Notes: generated from the letters alone by a model not told the origin. Positions 43,301 through 56,646 are shown, counted from the stretch's first letter. The stretch: DNA of 64,000 nucleotides from Schistocerca nitens (GCF_023898315.1 NC_064616.1:539329602-539393601), one strand, 5' to 3'. Numbers and translations are program-made.

Positions 43301-44629
43301 ATAGTGGCGCAGCTGTATTGTCACCAAGGGATCTAATTCCGCGTTAAGGGCGGTCTGAGTTGCATTCCCATTTCGGAACCAATTTTATCGACATACAGAT
43401 GCTCAAATAAAAGATGTATTAAATGTTCTGTGACCCTACATATCGTTTGTTTCGTCACTAGAAATAAATAACTAGTATAGTAAAGTTTACTGGTGATAGA
43501 GGTTATAGATGTTTCCACTCCTGACTTGATGGTGATTCAACCTAACGTCTACTTGGTAGAGAAGGAATATCATGTTTAATGTGAATTTCAGACCACAATG
43601 CCATTATACCTTCTTCTGAAGGTAAAGCCAGAAGAGAATAGAATATGTCTCTCCCTATCAAATCGGCATAAATATACGAACCTATCATCAATACAACAGA
43701 CCAACAAATCCTCTTCTATGTGACTCATTTTTCTATTGTATGCCATTGCGCCACACTGGATGAGAATTCTGACACACAGGGTCCCTGTTGTGGTTTGCAG
43801 TGAGTTCAGTACATTCATTTAATTGGTTGACTGAATCGCCATGAACTAGCTGCCTCGGTTACCCAGTGCATTCGTTTGACTCTAGTCTGTAATCACCAAA
43901 ATAAAATCACGTAACTGACACCTACACAGAACTGCCAACAGTGTAGGATGCAGAAATTTAAATAGGAAGTGTTCCTTTCCACTTGAGCTACTATACTGCG
44001 CCATCTGTTGGTTGAAAACGTCACGCAGTGAAAAAGAAAAGCTGTAACTGTCTGTCTCTCAGAAGTCTATATCCGGCCATATGCATTATCTCACAGCACT
44101 GTGGAATGCGGAAGTTCTGGAGGAATTGTTGTTGGCTTTTGGAGGTGCTGTAGTTCTGTGCCAGCTATTAGCATTATGTGAGGTGTCGTGCGCCGTACAT
44201 AAGAGATCGCTACTTTGAGTACATTCACTGCTACGTTTCTTTGAAACGCAATTATGCTGTCTGCTGAAGTTATCAATCAACCCAAAGTAGTCGCATGTAA
44301 AAAAACGGCTAAGTTTTGCGACATTTTGTTCTTCTCAGATTTAATAGACGGCCAGACAGTAAATGCATCTCGAAACTTTTGTATTATGCATGGAGAGAGA
44401 GCATCTTGCAAAAATATGTCAGGAAAGTATTTACTACATTAGCTGTCATGTGGTAGTGGCATTTGATTCTCCTTCAAACCTTGTTTGACAGCTTTAAGTC
44501 AGAACACGTTTCCTACATGCATGTAATCAATGAACTGTATGTGCATTGTCAGAGTGTCATAGATAACATCAGTGAATTCGCATATATCGATGGTGATTAA
44601 TTTCTCTCTCATGTTAACTACTGTTTACC

Positions 44630-45292
44630 CACCTGGTTCTCCACGCGGTTTAACACAAAGCTTTCTCGGCGGGAAGGAGCACCTGTTCCCCGGCAAGAAT
44701 CCGCCAGGCGGATTTGTGCCGAGGTCCAGTGAAAAGGTCAGTCTGTGGATTGTTTTTAGGCGGTTTTCCATCTGACACAGCGAATGCGGGCAGGTTCCCC
44801 TTATTCCGCCTCAGTTACACTATGTCGGCGATTGCTGCGCAAACAACTTCTCCACATACGAGTGCACCACCATTAGTCTACCACGCAAACATAGGGGTTC
44901 CACTCGTCTGGTGTGATACATTCCCTTGGGGGTCCACCTGGGGCCAAACCGCACAATAACCCTGGGTTCGGTGTGGGGCGGCGCACGGGTGAAGTGGGTT
45001 GCGGTAGTCGTCGTGGGGTTGTGGATCACTGCGGCTGTGTCAGGGACAGAGCCTCCCCGTCATTTCTAGGTTCAAATTGCTCTGAGCACTATGGGACTTA
45101 ACTTCTAAGGTCATCAGTCTCATAGAACTTAGAACTACTTAAACCTAACTATCCTAAGGACATCACACACATCCATGCCCAAGGCAGGATTAGAACCTGC
45201 GACCATAGCGGTCACGAGGTTCTAGGCCGTAGTGCCTAGAACCGCTCGGCCACTCCGGCCGGCTCGTTTCTAGGTCCCCGGTTAACATACAA
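44630..45292 (+). mobile_element. tRNA-related SINE-like repeat (fifth family), left arm, with nested SINE
   Basis: The head CTGGTTCTCCACGCGGTTTA then GGCGGGAAGGAGCACCTG is tRNA-like; the body includes TTTTTAGGCGGTTTTCCATC, CCGCCTCAGTTACACTATG and GTCTGGTGTGATACATTCCC, and ends CCCCGGTTAACATACAATAC. The twin in the right arm at 56914-57576 starts with the fuller CCCGGTTGGCCATGTGGTC. I recognise it as a common orthopteran repeat. Confidence 0.6.
45072..45266 (-). mobile_element. tRNA-derived SINE (main family), shared by both arms
   Basis: Minus-strand copy with duplication TTTCTAGGT (45063-45071 and 45267-45275). The right arm carries the same insertion at the same place (56939-57132), with shared variants such as TCTCATAGAACTTAGAAC. 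It was therefore present before the arms were copied. Confidence 0.93.
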
Positions 45293-46263
45293 TACATTAC
45301 AATAAAATAACTATTGTTTTAAAGTCACTAAAAGAAACCTTACGAAAACTGCACACTGTATTATAAGAATTGAAATAAAACTACCCATGATAACCTTATG
45401 ACAAAAGACTGCAGCACTGTAAGTTTTTCACCATTGCACTATGAGCCGAGAGTATTTTCTTGCGATTTCCATATCGATGTTTGATCTGACTGCTTGTAGC
45501 TCTTTCACAGAAGGAATAAAAACGTTACAGTCAGCGAAACTGGAACCGCGAATCATAAGAGACGCTGTTTTACAGCTCAGGACATTACCACAGAGCTAGC
45601 AATGAAGTCCGTGTCTCGCCTTCCTCTTACGAGGCCAATAGTGGCTTGAACTCGTAAACTGCTATTTAAAGGACGAGATTAGTTGCGATTTCCACATGCA
45701 GCGACTTTCATGGCCTGGAAACCGTAAATTTACAATCTTTTGTTACACCTCAAGCGATAATAACTCAGATTATTCAATGGAAATGACAGGAAAAATCAAG
45801 TGAACTTTGAAGCTTAATGCCTTGCACACCAGGAAGTAATTCGTCGATTACAGAGTTGCCATACATATCTTGCCTTGTTGCAAAATCTCAAGTTGTGTAC
45901 CACAAAGAATGTTTTATATAATCAATTGTTTTCCTATGCAATAAACAGAAAGATTTTCATTCTACGCTAACCAAATTCAAAATTTTCGCAATATTAGTTC
46001 AAATTTAATATTCGCTTCTATAATGTAGGAATGTGTTTCACAGTTGCAAAACCCAAATCCGACTCATTGACCTTACACTTAGTCGCTGACCATAAATTCT
46101 AGCTCAGAGTGACGCCAGTTTAAGTAACCTAATGTAGCGAAGACTGTTTGCCAGTGCTCTTTCTCACCATAAAATACACAGTTCACTCATTGTTCTCCAT
46201 AAGTACAGTCGTTAACACACACGTATACAATACTATGAATACTTCGAATTCTCTAGTTAACAT

Positions 46264-46626
46264 CCTCCTCCCATGAACCATGGACCTTGCCGTTGGTGGG
46301 GAGGCTTGCGTGCCTCAGCAATACTGATGACCGTACCGAAGGTGAAACCACAATGGAGGGATATCTGTTGAGAGGCCAGACAAACGTGTGGTTCCTGAAG
46401 AGGGGCAGCAGCATTTTCAGTAGTTGTAGGGGCAACAGTCTGGATGATTGATTGATCTGGCCTTCTAATACTAACCAAAACGGCCTTGCTGTGCTGGTAC
46501 TGCGAGTGGCTGAAAGCAAGGGGAAACTACAGCCATAATTTTTTCCCGAGGGCATGCAGCTTTACTGTATGCATGGAGAGCTTCATCAGACCAGTCTCAG
46601 GACTGAAGACCACAACAACAACAATA
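46264..46626 (+). mobile_element. Internally deleted RTE element, left arm only
   Basis: The 5' part CCATGAACCATGGACCTTGC to about 46580 is the complement of 27700-27990 of the large RTE copy. It is fused to the RTE 3' end GACCAGTCTCAGGACTGAAG and a (CAA)n tail. Target duplication TAGTTAACAT lies at 46254-46263 and 46627-46636. All ORF2 sequence is missing, so it behaves like a short RTE-driven non-autonomous element. The right arm has the empty site near 52650. Confidence 0.88.
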
Positions 46627-47672
46627 TAGTTAACATTGCTCTCATAAACTAATTTTGTTGTTCTAATTCTTCTGGGACTTCAGCATGCAATATGTCTTGT
46701 AGATACAGTATTAGACAAAAAAAATTGACAGCGGCGTCGTTCACATAAGGTGGACAATACAGTTGTGCTCCCCTCGGAATTCTAAGTGCGGCAATATGCT
46801 CAATCTGGCGACATTGTAGACTGCTGCACTTCTCGGAGGACGTCTTGACTGCAGTCTGAGTACATCATTCTCGACTCTGACCGTAGTCTTGAGGTAAAAC
46901 GCGAGACTAGCCGATATGATGTCTGGCTACCGAAAGCACACGTCGACAAAATTTTTATCATCCCTTTCCTCTCGGTGCTGAAGCTATGAGTATAATTTAA
47001 TCGAATCTACAATATATTTCGCTTTATGTCACATTGGTAATAACAGTTTGGTTCAACAATATTTTAGCGAGAGATTTCTGAACACCGCATGTGTCTGAGT
47101 TCTCTGAGACCCGTTTGCTGCCCACAGGCGGGGGCTGGGGCACTACACTTCCTCGCCTTCTGACGACAATGTCTGCTCCACTCCTAACTCTCGACGGTTT
47201 AAAACGCTTTAATGTTGTTGAGTGGAGAGCCATAAAATCTGTCTACAATTTTTGTTTCACACTCAATAGCAATAGAGGCACAAAACTGTTTTTATTTCAT
47301 GAGTATTTAATTACACTAGTATGCAATCCATCAATGTGGCACAGAATTAATTTCATTGTTTCTGATCCAGTGCACTATAATTAAATCATCACACCTTGTT
47401 CTTTTTCCTTTCACAGGAGTTCCTTCAAATAATTTATTTTTGTCGTGTATTCATATGTGTCAGTCAAGGCACAGAGAGTGAAGTGGTTGATTTCTTTCTT
47501 TGATTCCCTCTGGTAAGTGAATGTGAAACATTGTGTAAATACCTTTCAGAACCTGCTCAATAGCTTCTCAGGCAAATTACTTGTTTTGAGGACCATACAC
47601 CAATTATTGGAGAAGTGAACGCTGTTCAAATGTGATATTTACGATAATCAGTTGGATTTAAGGTGACAATAC

Positions 47673-50295
47673 TGCCTATACTTGAAGATATGCAGAGAAA
47701 AAGTAAGTTGCTAGAGCCGCCATTAGCAAATGTGTTCAGAGAGTTCCTAATTGCTGCTGTGGAAATCTAGATTAGAGGCCCTATAGTAATCAAGAGGTGC
47801 ATTTCCTTCATACTTATCACCCTGGCATGTGAGTCTTCAATGAAAAACAATATTAAAATTCGTATCGTCGACGGTCGATTCGAATATCTTCAGAGACACT
47901 TGTATTGTGAAGCATCTTGGCAGTCAGAAAGCCGAGATCTATGACCATTAACACAACTTACTGAGTCGAGCTACCCAGAGGACTTGATGTGTAAAGGTTT
48001 TCTTCCCATTTCGTTACAGAATTTTTTCTGGATATTCGCTGCTCCATAAAATAAATCAGAAAAAAGCTCGCACATGATGGCCCCTACCAAGCTTAGAACT
48101 GACGATACATTGAGCCGTTCAGACACGAGGCACTAGACATGGGTGGTACCGTGGGTCTACGGACACGCTGCTGCCAGCACGCCACTCTCATTATGGTATT
48201 GGTCGCTCAGCCTCATAACGCATCGTGAAAGATAATAAATGTTGTCACTTATGTGAAAAATAGCATTTTTTAGCCAAAAAATTGAATTTTCGCTCCCTTT
48301 GTCTTAGTTTACATGAGGATTATATAGTGCGAGTCATTCGAATGGAAAGTGAATATCAAGTGAATTAAGCTTGTCAGTTCAGTACAATACGCGGAAGTGA
48401 TTTCACTGTCACATTGTTGCCATATGTTTGTGACGATGTTGCCAATTCTCAGCTGTGCTATTAACAGCTCTGTAGCAGTATGCGAGGAGAATCCCCAGTA
48501 AACGTAAGTAACCGGCCGAGCACCGTCACCGTTCGAGTTGTCAAGATGGTAGATCTTGGTCATGGCTATATTTCAGTCGAATACCTCTATGTGCCTTTTT
48601 GTGTATTTCAAAATATACTTTTATACACTTGGTACGCATCCAAACCGAGATCTGATAGAGCTGTATTTAGCAACATGGATCAGATATGTTTTCCAAGCAA
48701 TATATCGTACAACGTGTCAGTGCAGCGAGATTTCGTTTGTGTGTCGCGCATGATGCAAGAAATATTTGTGTTTTGCTTGTTTATGTGATAGGTTTTACCC
48801 CACTGTATGCAAGCAAGCTCACGAATAGACTGACAATAACTGGAATTACGCAATAATACATTTAAAAGGTGTATTTTTGCATTATGTATCCCATTGAAAA
48901 TAACTGTAAAAAGACTATACACCTAGTTGCTTATTACTCGCGCTTCTCGATGCTTTCCTCAAAAAACAAAAATACAAAGAGAGAGGGAGACAGAGAGAGA
49001 AAACAGGAATGTATTTCAAATATCAGCTCGGTGACGCCGTGTTCGTCTTGTGATGTAAAGCAGGGTTAGTTCATAGGTAATATCTCGTTGTACTTGAGAT
49101 ATGTATGGCTACAGGGTTCTCTCTTTTCTCTCTGCAAACAACCAGAACAGGATTCCTTAACAAAGTGATAAGGACACCTATGCAGTGCGCCAATTAAACA
49201 AACAGCCTTTCTTGGTCATTTTCGTAATCGTTAACAATGGTCTGTAATGCAGTAAACATCCTAGATTACTGATTTGTTATTACTACCATAGTTATTCGTC
49301 ACCTCACAACAGATTTCCTATCACTCATTGCTGCCTATGCACGTAACGAATGGATAAGGATGAATGGAATGTTGGATGTTTCGTCACGGAGATTATACAC
49401 ATTTATCTCGGCGTCTTGTGTTTAGGGCAATATGAAAATCTCAGTAGGAGAAGACGACTACAGGATGCCGGTGATGCAGGCAATAAAACCCAACTATTTC
49501 TGTCGACTTAACACCATGACGACAGACAAATTGGCGTCTCAGTGTATTTTGATTATCATTCGTTAGCCTTCTTGCTACCTCGTTCTAATACCTCGTGGGA
49601 GCAGGCATAATAGTTTGCTTTTTGAACACCGAACAATAACACACAAAGATAGTAGATGGAGGGATACAAAGAAACAATCAGACTCAAGGGTGTGTGTCCA
49701 CTTTATTATTAAAAGACTAAACAAGAGGGAAACATTACGAAACCAATGAATACGCTGGTTAGTAAACATTATTTGTAAAGATCTGAAGAAGAAAATGCGC
49801 AGATCTGCTCAGTGCCCGTATCTCCACTTTAGTTTCTGTCTTAATGGACATCATTTTTAGTTTGTCCTGTTCTGAATTTTCAAATGAATTGATTATTACA
49901 TGGCAAAGAATAATTAGTTAACTGTGTTTCTTATAGCTTCCATTCGCACCAACAGTCTTCTATTTTCTCGTGCCGTTCATGAAATTCTACTTGTATGATC
50001 ACAAGACTGCATGTAGATGCAATCGACTTCGAGGTGCAAAGTGTTTGTTTTCTAACTTTTCGTGACATGTGGGCAAATTTGATTTCCAAAGACTTTTTAT
50101 TGTACTCAAATAATATTTTGTCACAAAGTAACAAGGTAAGTGTTTTATTCGTATATATTTTGTGAGAAACTGTAATAGTGATGGAAGATTATACCCCTGA
50201 ATGTGTGACACACCTGGTAGGAGAAAACGCTACAAAAATGCTATACTTCACATAAGTGACAACTTTAATTATCTTTCACGATGCATTATGAGATT
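47673..50295. other. Unpaired centre of the foldback element
   Basis: About 2.6 kb between the arms. The longest frame is 102 aa (48480-48788), with no transposase, helicase or integrase motif. The rest is AT-rich with no repeat that I recognise. If the element ever had its own gene it would be expected here, and it is not visible. Confidence 0.5.
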
Positions 50296-50618
50296 GTGTC
50301 GCCTTAAATATAACTGATTATTTTAGACATCACTTTTGAATAGCGTTCACTTCTCCATTACTTAATGTATGGACCTCAAAACAAGCAATTTTTCCTGAGT
50401 AGCTATAGAGCAAGTCCTGAAAGGTATTTACACAATGTTCCACATCTATTTACCACAGGGAATCAAAGACAGAAACCAAACACTTTACTGTCCGTGCCTT
50501 GACTAACACATATGAATACATGACAAAAAAATTATTTGAAGAAACTGCTGTGAAAGGTAAAAGAACAAGATTTGAAGCTTTAATTATAATGCACTGGATC
50601 AGAAACAATTAAATTAAT

Positions 50619-51930
50619 TGTGGTGTCACAGCCAGACACAACATTTGCTAGGTGGTAGCCTTGAAATCGGCTGTGGTCCGTTAGTATACGTCAGACCCGC
50701 GTGTCGCCAGTGTCAGTGATTGCAGACCGAGCGCCGCCACACGGCAGGTCTAGAGAGACTTCCTAGCACTCGGCCCAGTTGTACAACCGACTTTGCTAGC
50801 GATGGTTCAGTGACAAATTACGCTCTCATTTGCCGAGACGATAGTTAGCGTAGCCTTCAGCTACGTCATTTGCTATGACCTAGCAAGGCGCCATATTCAG
50901 TTACTATTGATATTGGTATTGTGAATCATGTTCTGTCAAAAGCGACGTTCCTCATCAGTTAATTAAAGTTAAGTATCTGTGGTGTGCATACTGTAAGACC
51001 TTCCGTACACACACCATCAGATTATTTGACTTGTCGTTCTAATGAAATAGGCGAGTGTCAGCAATATGTCTCATTGTCTTATTGTGGCATGTTTATCTTC
51101 TGCCGTTAGGTCAGACAATAGAAATGCCACTTGCACACTTAGAGTTGCAAATTGACGGTGACCAAATTTAAACAGAATTTGATTAATTTTTACACGCATT
51201 TATTAAAATAATAAAAAGCATAGACATTACGTAACTTGATTCTGGATGCTGTTTACAACTGACAATATGAAGTTCCTTGGGTCTTGGTACGTTAATCTTA
51301 TTCTCACATATCTGTGATACTTGACAAAGTGTCTATACATTTCTCTTCATGGCTATGTACAGGAATATGATAATCTTATTAGGCGCAGACTGAAACTTGA
51401 CTATAGACTGGTACAGACTAATGCAGACTGGTACAGACTGGTGCAGACAAATGCAGACTCATACAGACTAATGGAGACTGACTAATCAGAGGTCTGTACA
51501 CTTGTTATAATACCTCGCGCGTTCAGGTATAACTGTGCGAGTGTGATCCACGAGGAGAAAAGGTTCTACATTAGCAGCAATCTCATTGGCTGCATTACAT
51601 ATTAATACGCGGATCGGCGGAAGCAGAATTTGGTCCGTCTCTAAGGCAGCACCATCTCGTAGTGCGGAGTTGGACGAGCGCTATGCCTGCACTGTTGCGC
51701 TTAGCGGGGCACGCTCTAGTGGGAAAGTTCTGTACGCGCTGACTACGTGGCCCAATGTACACAACAGTATCAAACTAATTATGTCCGCTTTCTGAACTCT
51801 CATTCCTTGTCATGTTCCAGACCTCACATCAGTATAGTTCTTCCCTTCTCACCCCAGCCTGCGTGAGATAAGACGCGTGCATTTTGGCCTCCAGTTGTGA
51901 CACGGTGTTGGCTCTTCTGCCAACACAATG
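50619..51930. mobile_element. Solo-LTR-like element in the right arm, with an internal insertion
   Basis: It begins TGTGGTGTCACAGCCAGACA and ends GGCTCTTCTGCCAACACAATG, with a 5-bp duplication TTAAT at 50614-50618 and 51931-51935. The left arm shows the empty site near 47355. I remember a shorter repeat of this kind in Schistocerca, with TG...CA ends. Here about 0.8 kb (roughly 50985-51785) seems to be extra and includes short CAGACTGGTA-type tandem repeats (51390-51480). Both ends can form small hairpins. No internal retroelement genes are present. Confidence 0.6.
51390..51482. repeat. Short tandem repeats of CAGACTGGTA/CAGACTAATG type
   Basis: About nine 10-11-bp variants in a row, inside the LTR-like element. 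Confidence 0.7.
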
Positions 51931-52689
51931 TTAATTCTGTGCCACATTGATGTATTGCATACTAGTGTAATAATATACTCATTAAATAAAAACGGTTTTG
52001 TGCCTCCATTGCTATCGAGTGTGAAACACAAATAGTAGAAAGATTTTATGGGTCACCACTCAACAACATTAAAGCTTTTTACACCATCGAGAGTGAGGAG
52101 TGGAGCAGACATTGTCGGCAGAAGGCGAGGCAGCGTAGTGCCTCAGCCCCCGCCGGTAGGCAGCAAATGGGTCCCATAGAACTCAGACGCATGCAGTGTT
52201 CAGAGGCAGATGATCAGCAAAGAAATCTCTCCTTAAAGTATTGTTGAACCAAACGGTTATTACCAATGTGACATAAAGCGAAATATATTGTAGATTCGAT
52301 TGAATTACACTCATAGCTTCAGCACCGAGAGGAAAGGGAGGATAAAAATTCTCTTGACGTCTGATTTTGGTAGCCAGACGAGGTATTGGCTAGTCTCGCT
52401 TTTTACCTCAAGACTACGGTCGGAGTCAAGCGTGATATACTCAGACTGCAGTCAAGATGTCCTCCACGAAGTGCAGCAGTCTACAATGTTACCAGATCAA
52501 GCATACTGCCACACTTATAATTCTGAGGGGAGCACGACTGTATTGTCCACCTTACGTGAACGACGCGACTGTCAATTTTTTTGGCTAAGATTGTATCTAC
52601 AAGACATATTGCATGCTGAAGTCCCAGAAGAAGAATTAAAATTAACCATAGCGTTCGAAGCATTTATTGTATTGTATACGTGTTTGTAA

Positions 52690-53690
52690 TCGTCTTCCAA
52701 AGCCCACTGAAGGAAGACAAGGATACACAGTCTAGCTTCAATATTATAAATATGCCTCAGTTCGTGGATGACTCAGACTTAGGTTGACAATCATTTTGAA
52801 TGTTTAGCAGTACTGTAATCATTGGTGTTAAGCTCGTTTTCAAAACAGGATTCCCACAGCCACAGGAATACTTCTTATGATACCTCTTAGACAAAATACT
52901 TACGCAGTGCCATCAGAGGAAAAGATCCACCTGACACAAACTGTTCAAAATGGCTCTGAGCACTATGGGACTTAACTTTTGCGGTCATGAGTCCCCTAGA
53001 GCTTAGAACTATTTAAACCTAACTAACCTAAGGACATCACACACATCCATGCCCGAGGCAGGATTCAAACCTCGACCGTAGCGGTCGTGCGACTCCAGAC
53101 TGTAGCGCCTTGAACCACTCGGTCACTCTGGCCGGCTGACATAAACTGTGGGAAGTTTGTTTTACTACCTTTGTACCTGGATAAGGAGCTTTCCCTATTT
53201 GAAATCCCTATGAACGTTGCTGCATAAGACGATTTAACAAGAAACTAAAGTCTTTCAGCTACGACAGTGTTTAAAGATATCGTCTTAAAGGCACTAAATC
53301 GTGATTTGTGAATCTTATAGCGACCGTATTGTGCCGCATTTCGCTGGTTGGAAGGTAAAAAGCTTACTGACAAATTTCACAGAAGGAACAGGGAACGATA
53401 TATCTCCCTATGGAAGGTCATGTTGTTTTATTTAAATAATTACGAAATCAGGTAAAACGAACAGTGAGGGTTTTTTTTGTTTTGGTTTTTAGGGCGAAAA
53501 ACTGCTATGGTCATTAGCCCCCCACAGTGAGGTTGTCAGTATAATCGCATTACTGTTGTAAGTATGATGTTACACTGCACAGCGCCTGTTATGATAAAGG
53601 GCCCGTTTAGGTCAGGCGTATTTTATATAGAAGTGGAAGAAAGGCACCACTAAATCCTACAATCCATATGCATTGCATACACACAGAAAT
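52690..53690. other. Right-arm-only segment (about 1 kb)
   Basis: The left arm passes directly from the sequence paired with 52680 to that paired with 53693. The segment holds a SINE and, near 53470-53523, a T-rich stretch followed by AGGGCGAAAAACTGCTATGG and TCATTAGCCCCC, a widespread orthopteran repeat motif as I recall. It is either an insertion on the right or a deletion on the left. Confidence 0.6.
52945..53136 (-). mobile_element. tRNA-derived SINE (main family)
   Basis: Minus-strand copy with target duplication TGACACAAACTGT / TGACATAAACTGT at 52932-52944 and 53137-53149 (one change). Confidence 0.93.
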
Positions 53691-54019
53691 TACTGTTACA
53701 GTGTACTTATGGAGAACAATGAGTGAACCGCGTATTTTCTTGTGAGAAAGAGCACTGGCAAACAATCTTCGCTACATTAGGTTACTTAAACTGGTGTCAC
53801 TCTGAGCTAGAATTTATGGTCAGCGACTAAGTGTAAGGTCAATGAGTCGGGTGTGGGTTTTGCAACTGTGAAACACATTCCTACATTATAGAATGAATAT
53901 TAAATTTGAACTAATATTGCGAAAATTTTGAACTTGGTTAGCGTAGAATGAAAATCTTTCTGTTTATTGCATAGGAAAACAATTGATTTTCTAAAACATT
54001 CTGTCTGGTACACAACTTG

Positions 54020-55805
54020 AAACAGGTCGCGTCTACTAAATCATAGGGAGAACTAGCAGCGATGTATATCGGATGACAGTAACATCTCTTGGCTTTTGGT
54101 TTAGCAGTATTCGACAGCCATTTCTACGTGCAAGTAAATGAAGAAAGGCAACGCGTTTTTGTTATCAAGTAACGTCTTCATGAATTACTTTAGTTTTAAT
54201 GTAATGTACGAGTAATTGCTGATGTTTGATATTAACATGAAAATGATTCCATAGACAGGGAAAGAACCTGTTCTTGGCCAACTACTTCTATAATGACCAA
54301 AAGGCATTAAATGATCTTCAAGCACATGTGTTCTAGCAGCGGTGTTAAAAAAATGATAGTAATAAGGACAGTAATAATCGAATTATCCGATAACTTCACA
54401 CTTCACAGTGGATTTTCTCGAACTAAGAAATTTGCTGAATTTGTGAAAATTTCAAAAATGGCTTCACATCTAGGATATGATGCCTAGAAGAGTCTTTACA
54501 TCCTGCTGACATGAGAATAGCACAACCTCCGTGTCAGAAGCTTGCTTCTACTTAACCATTAAATAGACTCGTATTTTTTCCACCGTGACTAATTTTGAAA
54601 GCTAAGCACATCATTCGTTACAGTACACTCCTGGGGCTGGGAAATGTGGCCACGATAGTCAGATGGAGCGATCTATTGCAGGTGCAATGCATGAGTTCAG
54701 GCATTTACTTTTAGGAGGCACAAACACATTTAGTTTACCTCTGGTAGTCTCAACAGAAAGACGTTATAATCCAGAATCCGCATTAAACATCGTGTGCCTT
54801 CATTACCATCAGGGCAGAACCGGTTTACGTTGAGAAATGACATAGACAGAAGTCATGGTAAACAGAAATATGGTGGCCAGTAAACTTACTTACATTAGAA
54901 AAATTTATTTTATTTGATGAACCTATAGCCATTTAAAGGAACAGGGCTCTTATTTTACTAGTACTTGATTGAAATAGAGACGATGAAAAATTTGCTGCTG
55001 GATTCGAATTTGTATCTCCTATTTCGAGGATATGAATTTCTCCGAACAGTATAGACCAATCATTTCGTTTCTTTCATAAGACTGCAATCTTCTCTAGGTC
55101 TCCTCCAAAGGTAAGTATATGGGTCCGAATCCTGATCAAGTACAAAAATATTCATAATTTCATTTCATTGGTCAAACACGCACACATCTTACTGTTGGTG
55201 AGTAAGCAATTGATACTTAAGCTATATTCGTAAATGATAAAGAAGGACGGTAGGTGTGCGTTTCGATTGTGGCTCAGGCACAAAAACGTCTATCCTTATT
55301 TTAGATTCAAATACCTAGCATCTGGTAAGAAAAACCGATACGGAACATTTGATTTTACTTAGTTAACAATCCGATTATGTCTTGGGTTCGCATCTCCGTC
55401 ACAGTACTTCACGTCATGTGCTTCATCTTTAAATACATGCACACTATGTTACTTCTGAATCGAGGTATATCAGACATCTTTCGTGGTTTGTTAACAGGGA
55501 TGAAAGGATCTTGATAGGAGTCCCTGTTTGTTACAAAACTGTCCTCTTTTATTTTCAAGTTTACATTTGGTTACTGATATTGGTGAAAATTTCGGTAATT
55601 CATGACTCTTCATGTCTAGTCAGCAATATGATTAGATTATATTATATTTGATTAGATTAATAATTTTTCCATAGATCATGAATACGAAATTTCGTAATGA
55701 GGTGGAACGTGTCATTTTAATGAAATATTTCTCTACATACCATCATTCAGTTTCGTTACAACAATTTTTTACACACTCTCTCTCATTCTCTTTTATACTT
55801 ATTAT

Positions 55806-55882
<77 letters not shown>

Positions 55883-56128
55883 ATTCATCTTACGAAAGAA
55901 ATATAAAAACAACCATGAGAGTTACTGACTTATGATGCTTAGTTGGCAGCCAGGTCTGAGGATTATTAGTAACTACGGTCAAGACATTAACTCCGTACAT
56001 AAATGCGAATCAGACGCATTACGTATTCCAGACTGTGGTAGCTGCGTTTTTGAGACGCCAACTTTGGACACTTCGCAGCCCGCTGTATGAACACATCGGT
56101 TCCTCTTCTTCCTGCTGGTACTGTAACT
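54020..56128. other. Right-arm-only segment (about 2.1 kb) with 128-bp-type repeats
   Basis: The left arm is continuous here (TTGCAAAATCTCAAGTTGTG near 45880). The extra right-hand DNA starts after CACAACTTGA and ends before GATTTTGCAAC. B-box-like TTCGAAT/TTCGCAT words at about 55010, 55125, 55270, 55385 and 55520 show the same family as the arm arrays. It includes a large microsatellite. It could be original arm sequence lost from the left. Confidence 0.55.
55810..55882. repeat. (TC)n(AC)n microsatellite
   Basis: About 48 bp of TC followed by about 24 bp of AC. The ORF that crosses it is low complexity. Confidence 0.97.
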
Positions 56129-56646
56129 GAGATTTTGCAACGAGGGAAGGTATGTTTGGCAACTCTGTAATCGACGAGTTATTTCCTGGTGTGCAAGGAA
56201 TTAAGCTTCAAAGTTCACTTGATTTTTCCTGTCATTTCCATTGAATAATCTGAGTTATTATCGCTTGAGGTGTAACAAAAGATTGTAAATTTACGGTTTC
56301 CAGGCCAGGAAAGTCGCTGCATGTGGAAATCGCAACTAATCTCGTCCTTTAAATAGCAGTTTACGAGTTCCAGCCACTATTGGCCTTGTAAGAGGAAGCC
56401 GAGACACGTACTTCATTGCTAGCTCTATGGCAATTTGCTGAGCTGTACAACAGCGTCTGTTATCGTTCGCGGTTCTAGTATCGCTGACTGTAACGTTTTT
56501 ATCCCTTCTGTGAAAGAGCTACAAGCAGTCACATCAAACATCGATAAGGAAATCGCAAGAAAATACTTTCAGCTCATAGTGCAATGGTGAAAAACTTACA
56601 GTGCTGCAGACTTTCGTCGTAAGGTTATCGTGAGTAGCTTCATTTC

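Larger units (their letters stand above)
36657..47672 (+). repeat. Left arm of the giant inverted repeat
   Basis: Pairs in inverted orientation with 50296-60666. Examples: 42475-42600 with 59810-59935; 44086-44460 with 57750-58125; 45440-45840 with 56155-56580; 46670-46930 with 52370-52640; 47040-47390 with 51930-52250; 47400-47670 with 50300-50590. Left-only insertions are the CR1-like LINE, a second-family SINE (42184-42435) and a deleted RTE (46264-46626). Confidence 0.9.

Noticed and set aside
44572..45101. Several 60-80 aa frames conserved between 44.6-45.1 kb and 57.1-57.5 kb
   Set aside because: They cross the tRNA-like SINE repeat and its nested SINE; conservation comes from the arm duplication.
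54605..54640. Tc1-like end (TACACTCCTGG) in the right-arm-only segment
   Set aside because: The match to the Tc1-like ends stops after CTCCTGG, and there is no partner end.
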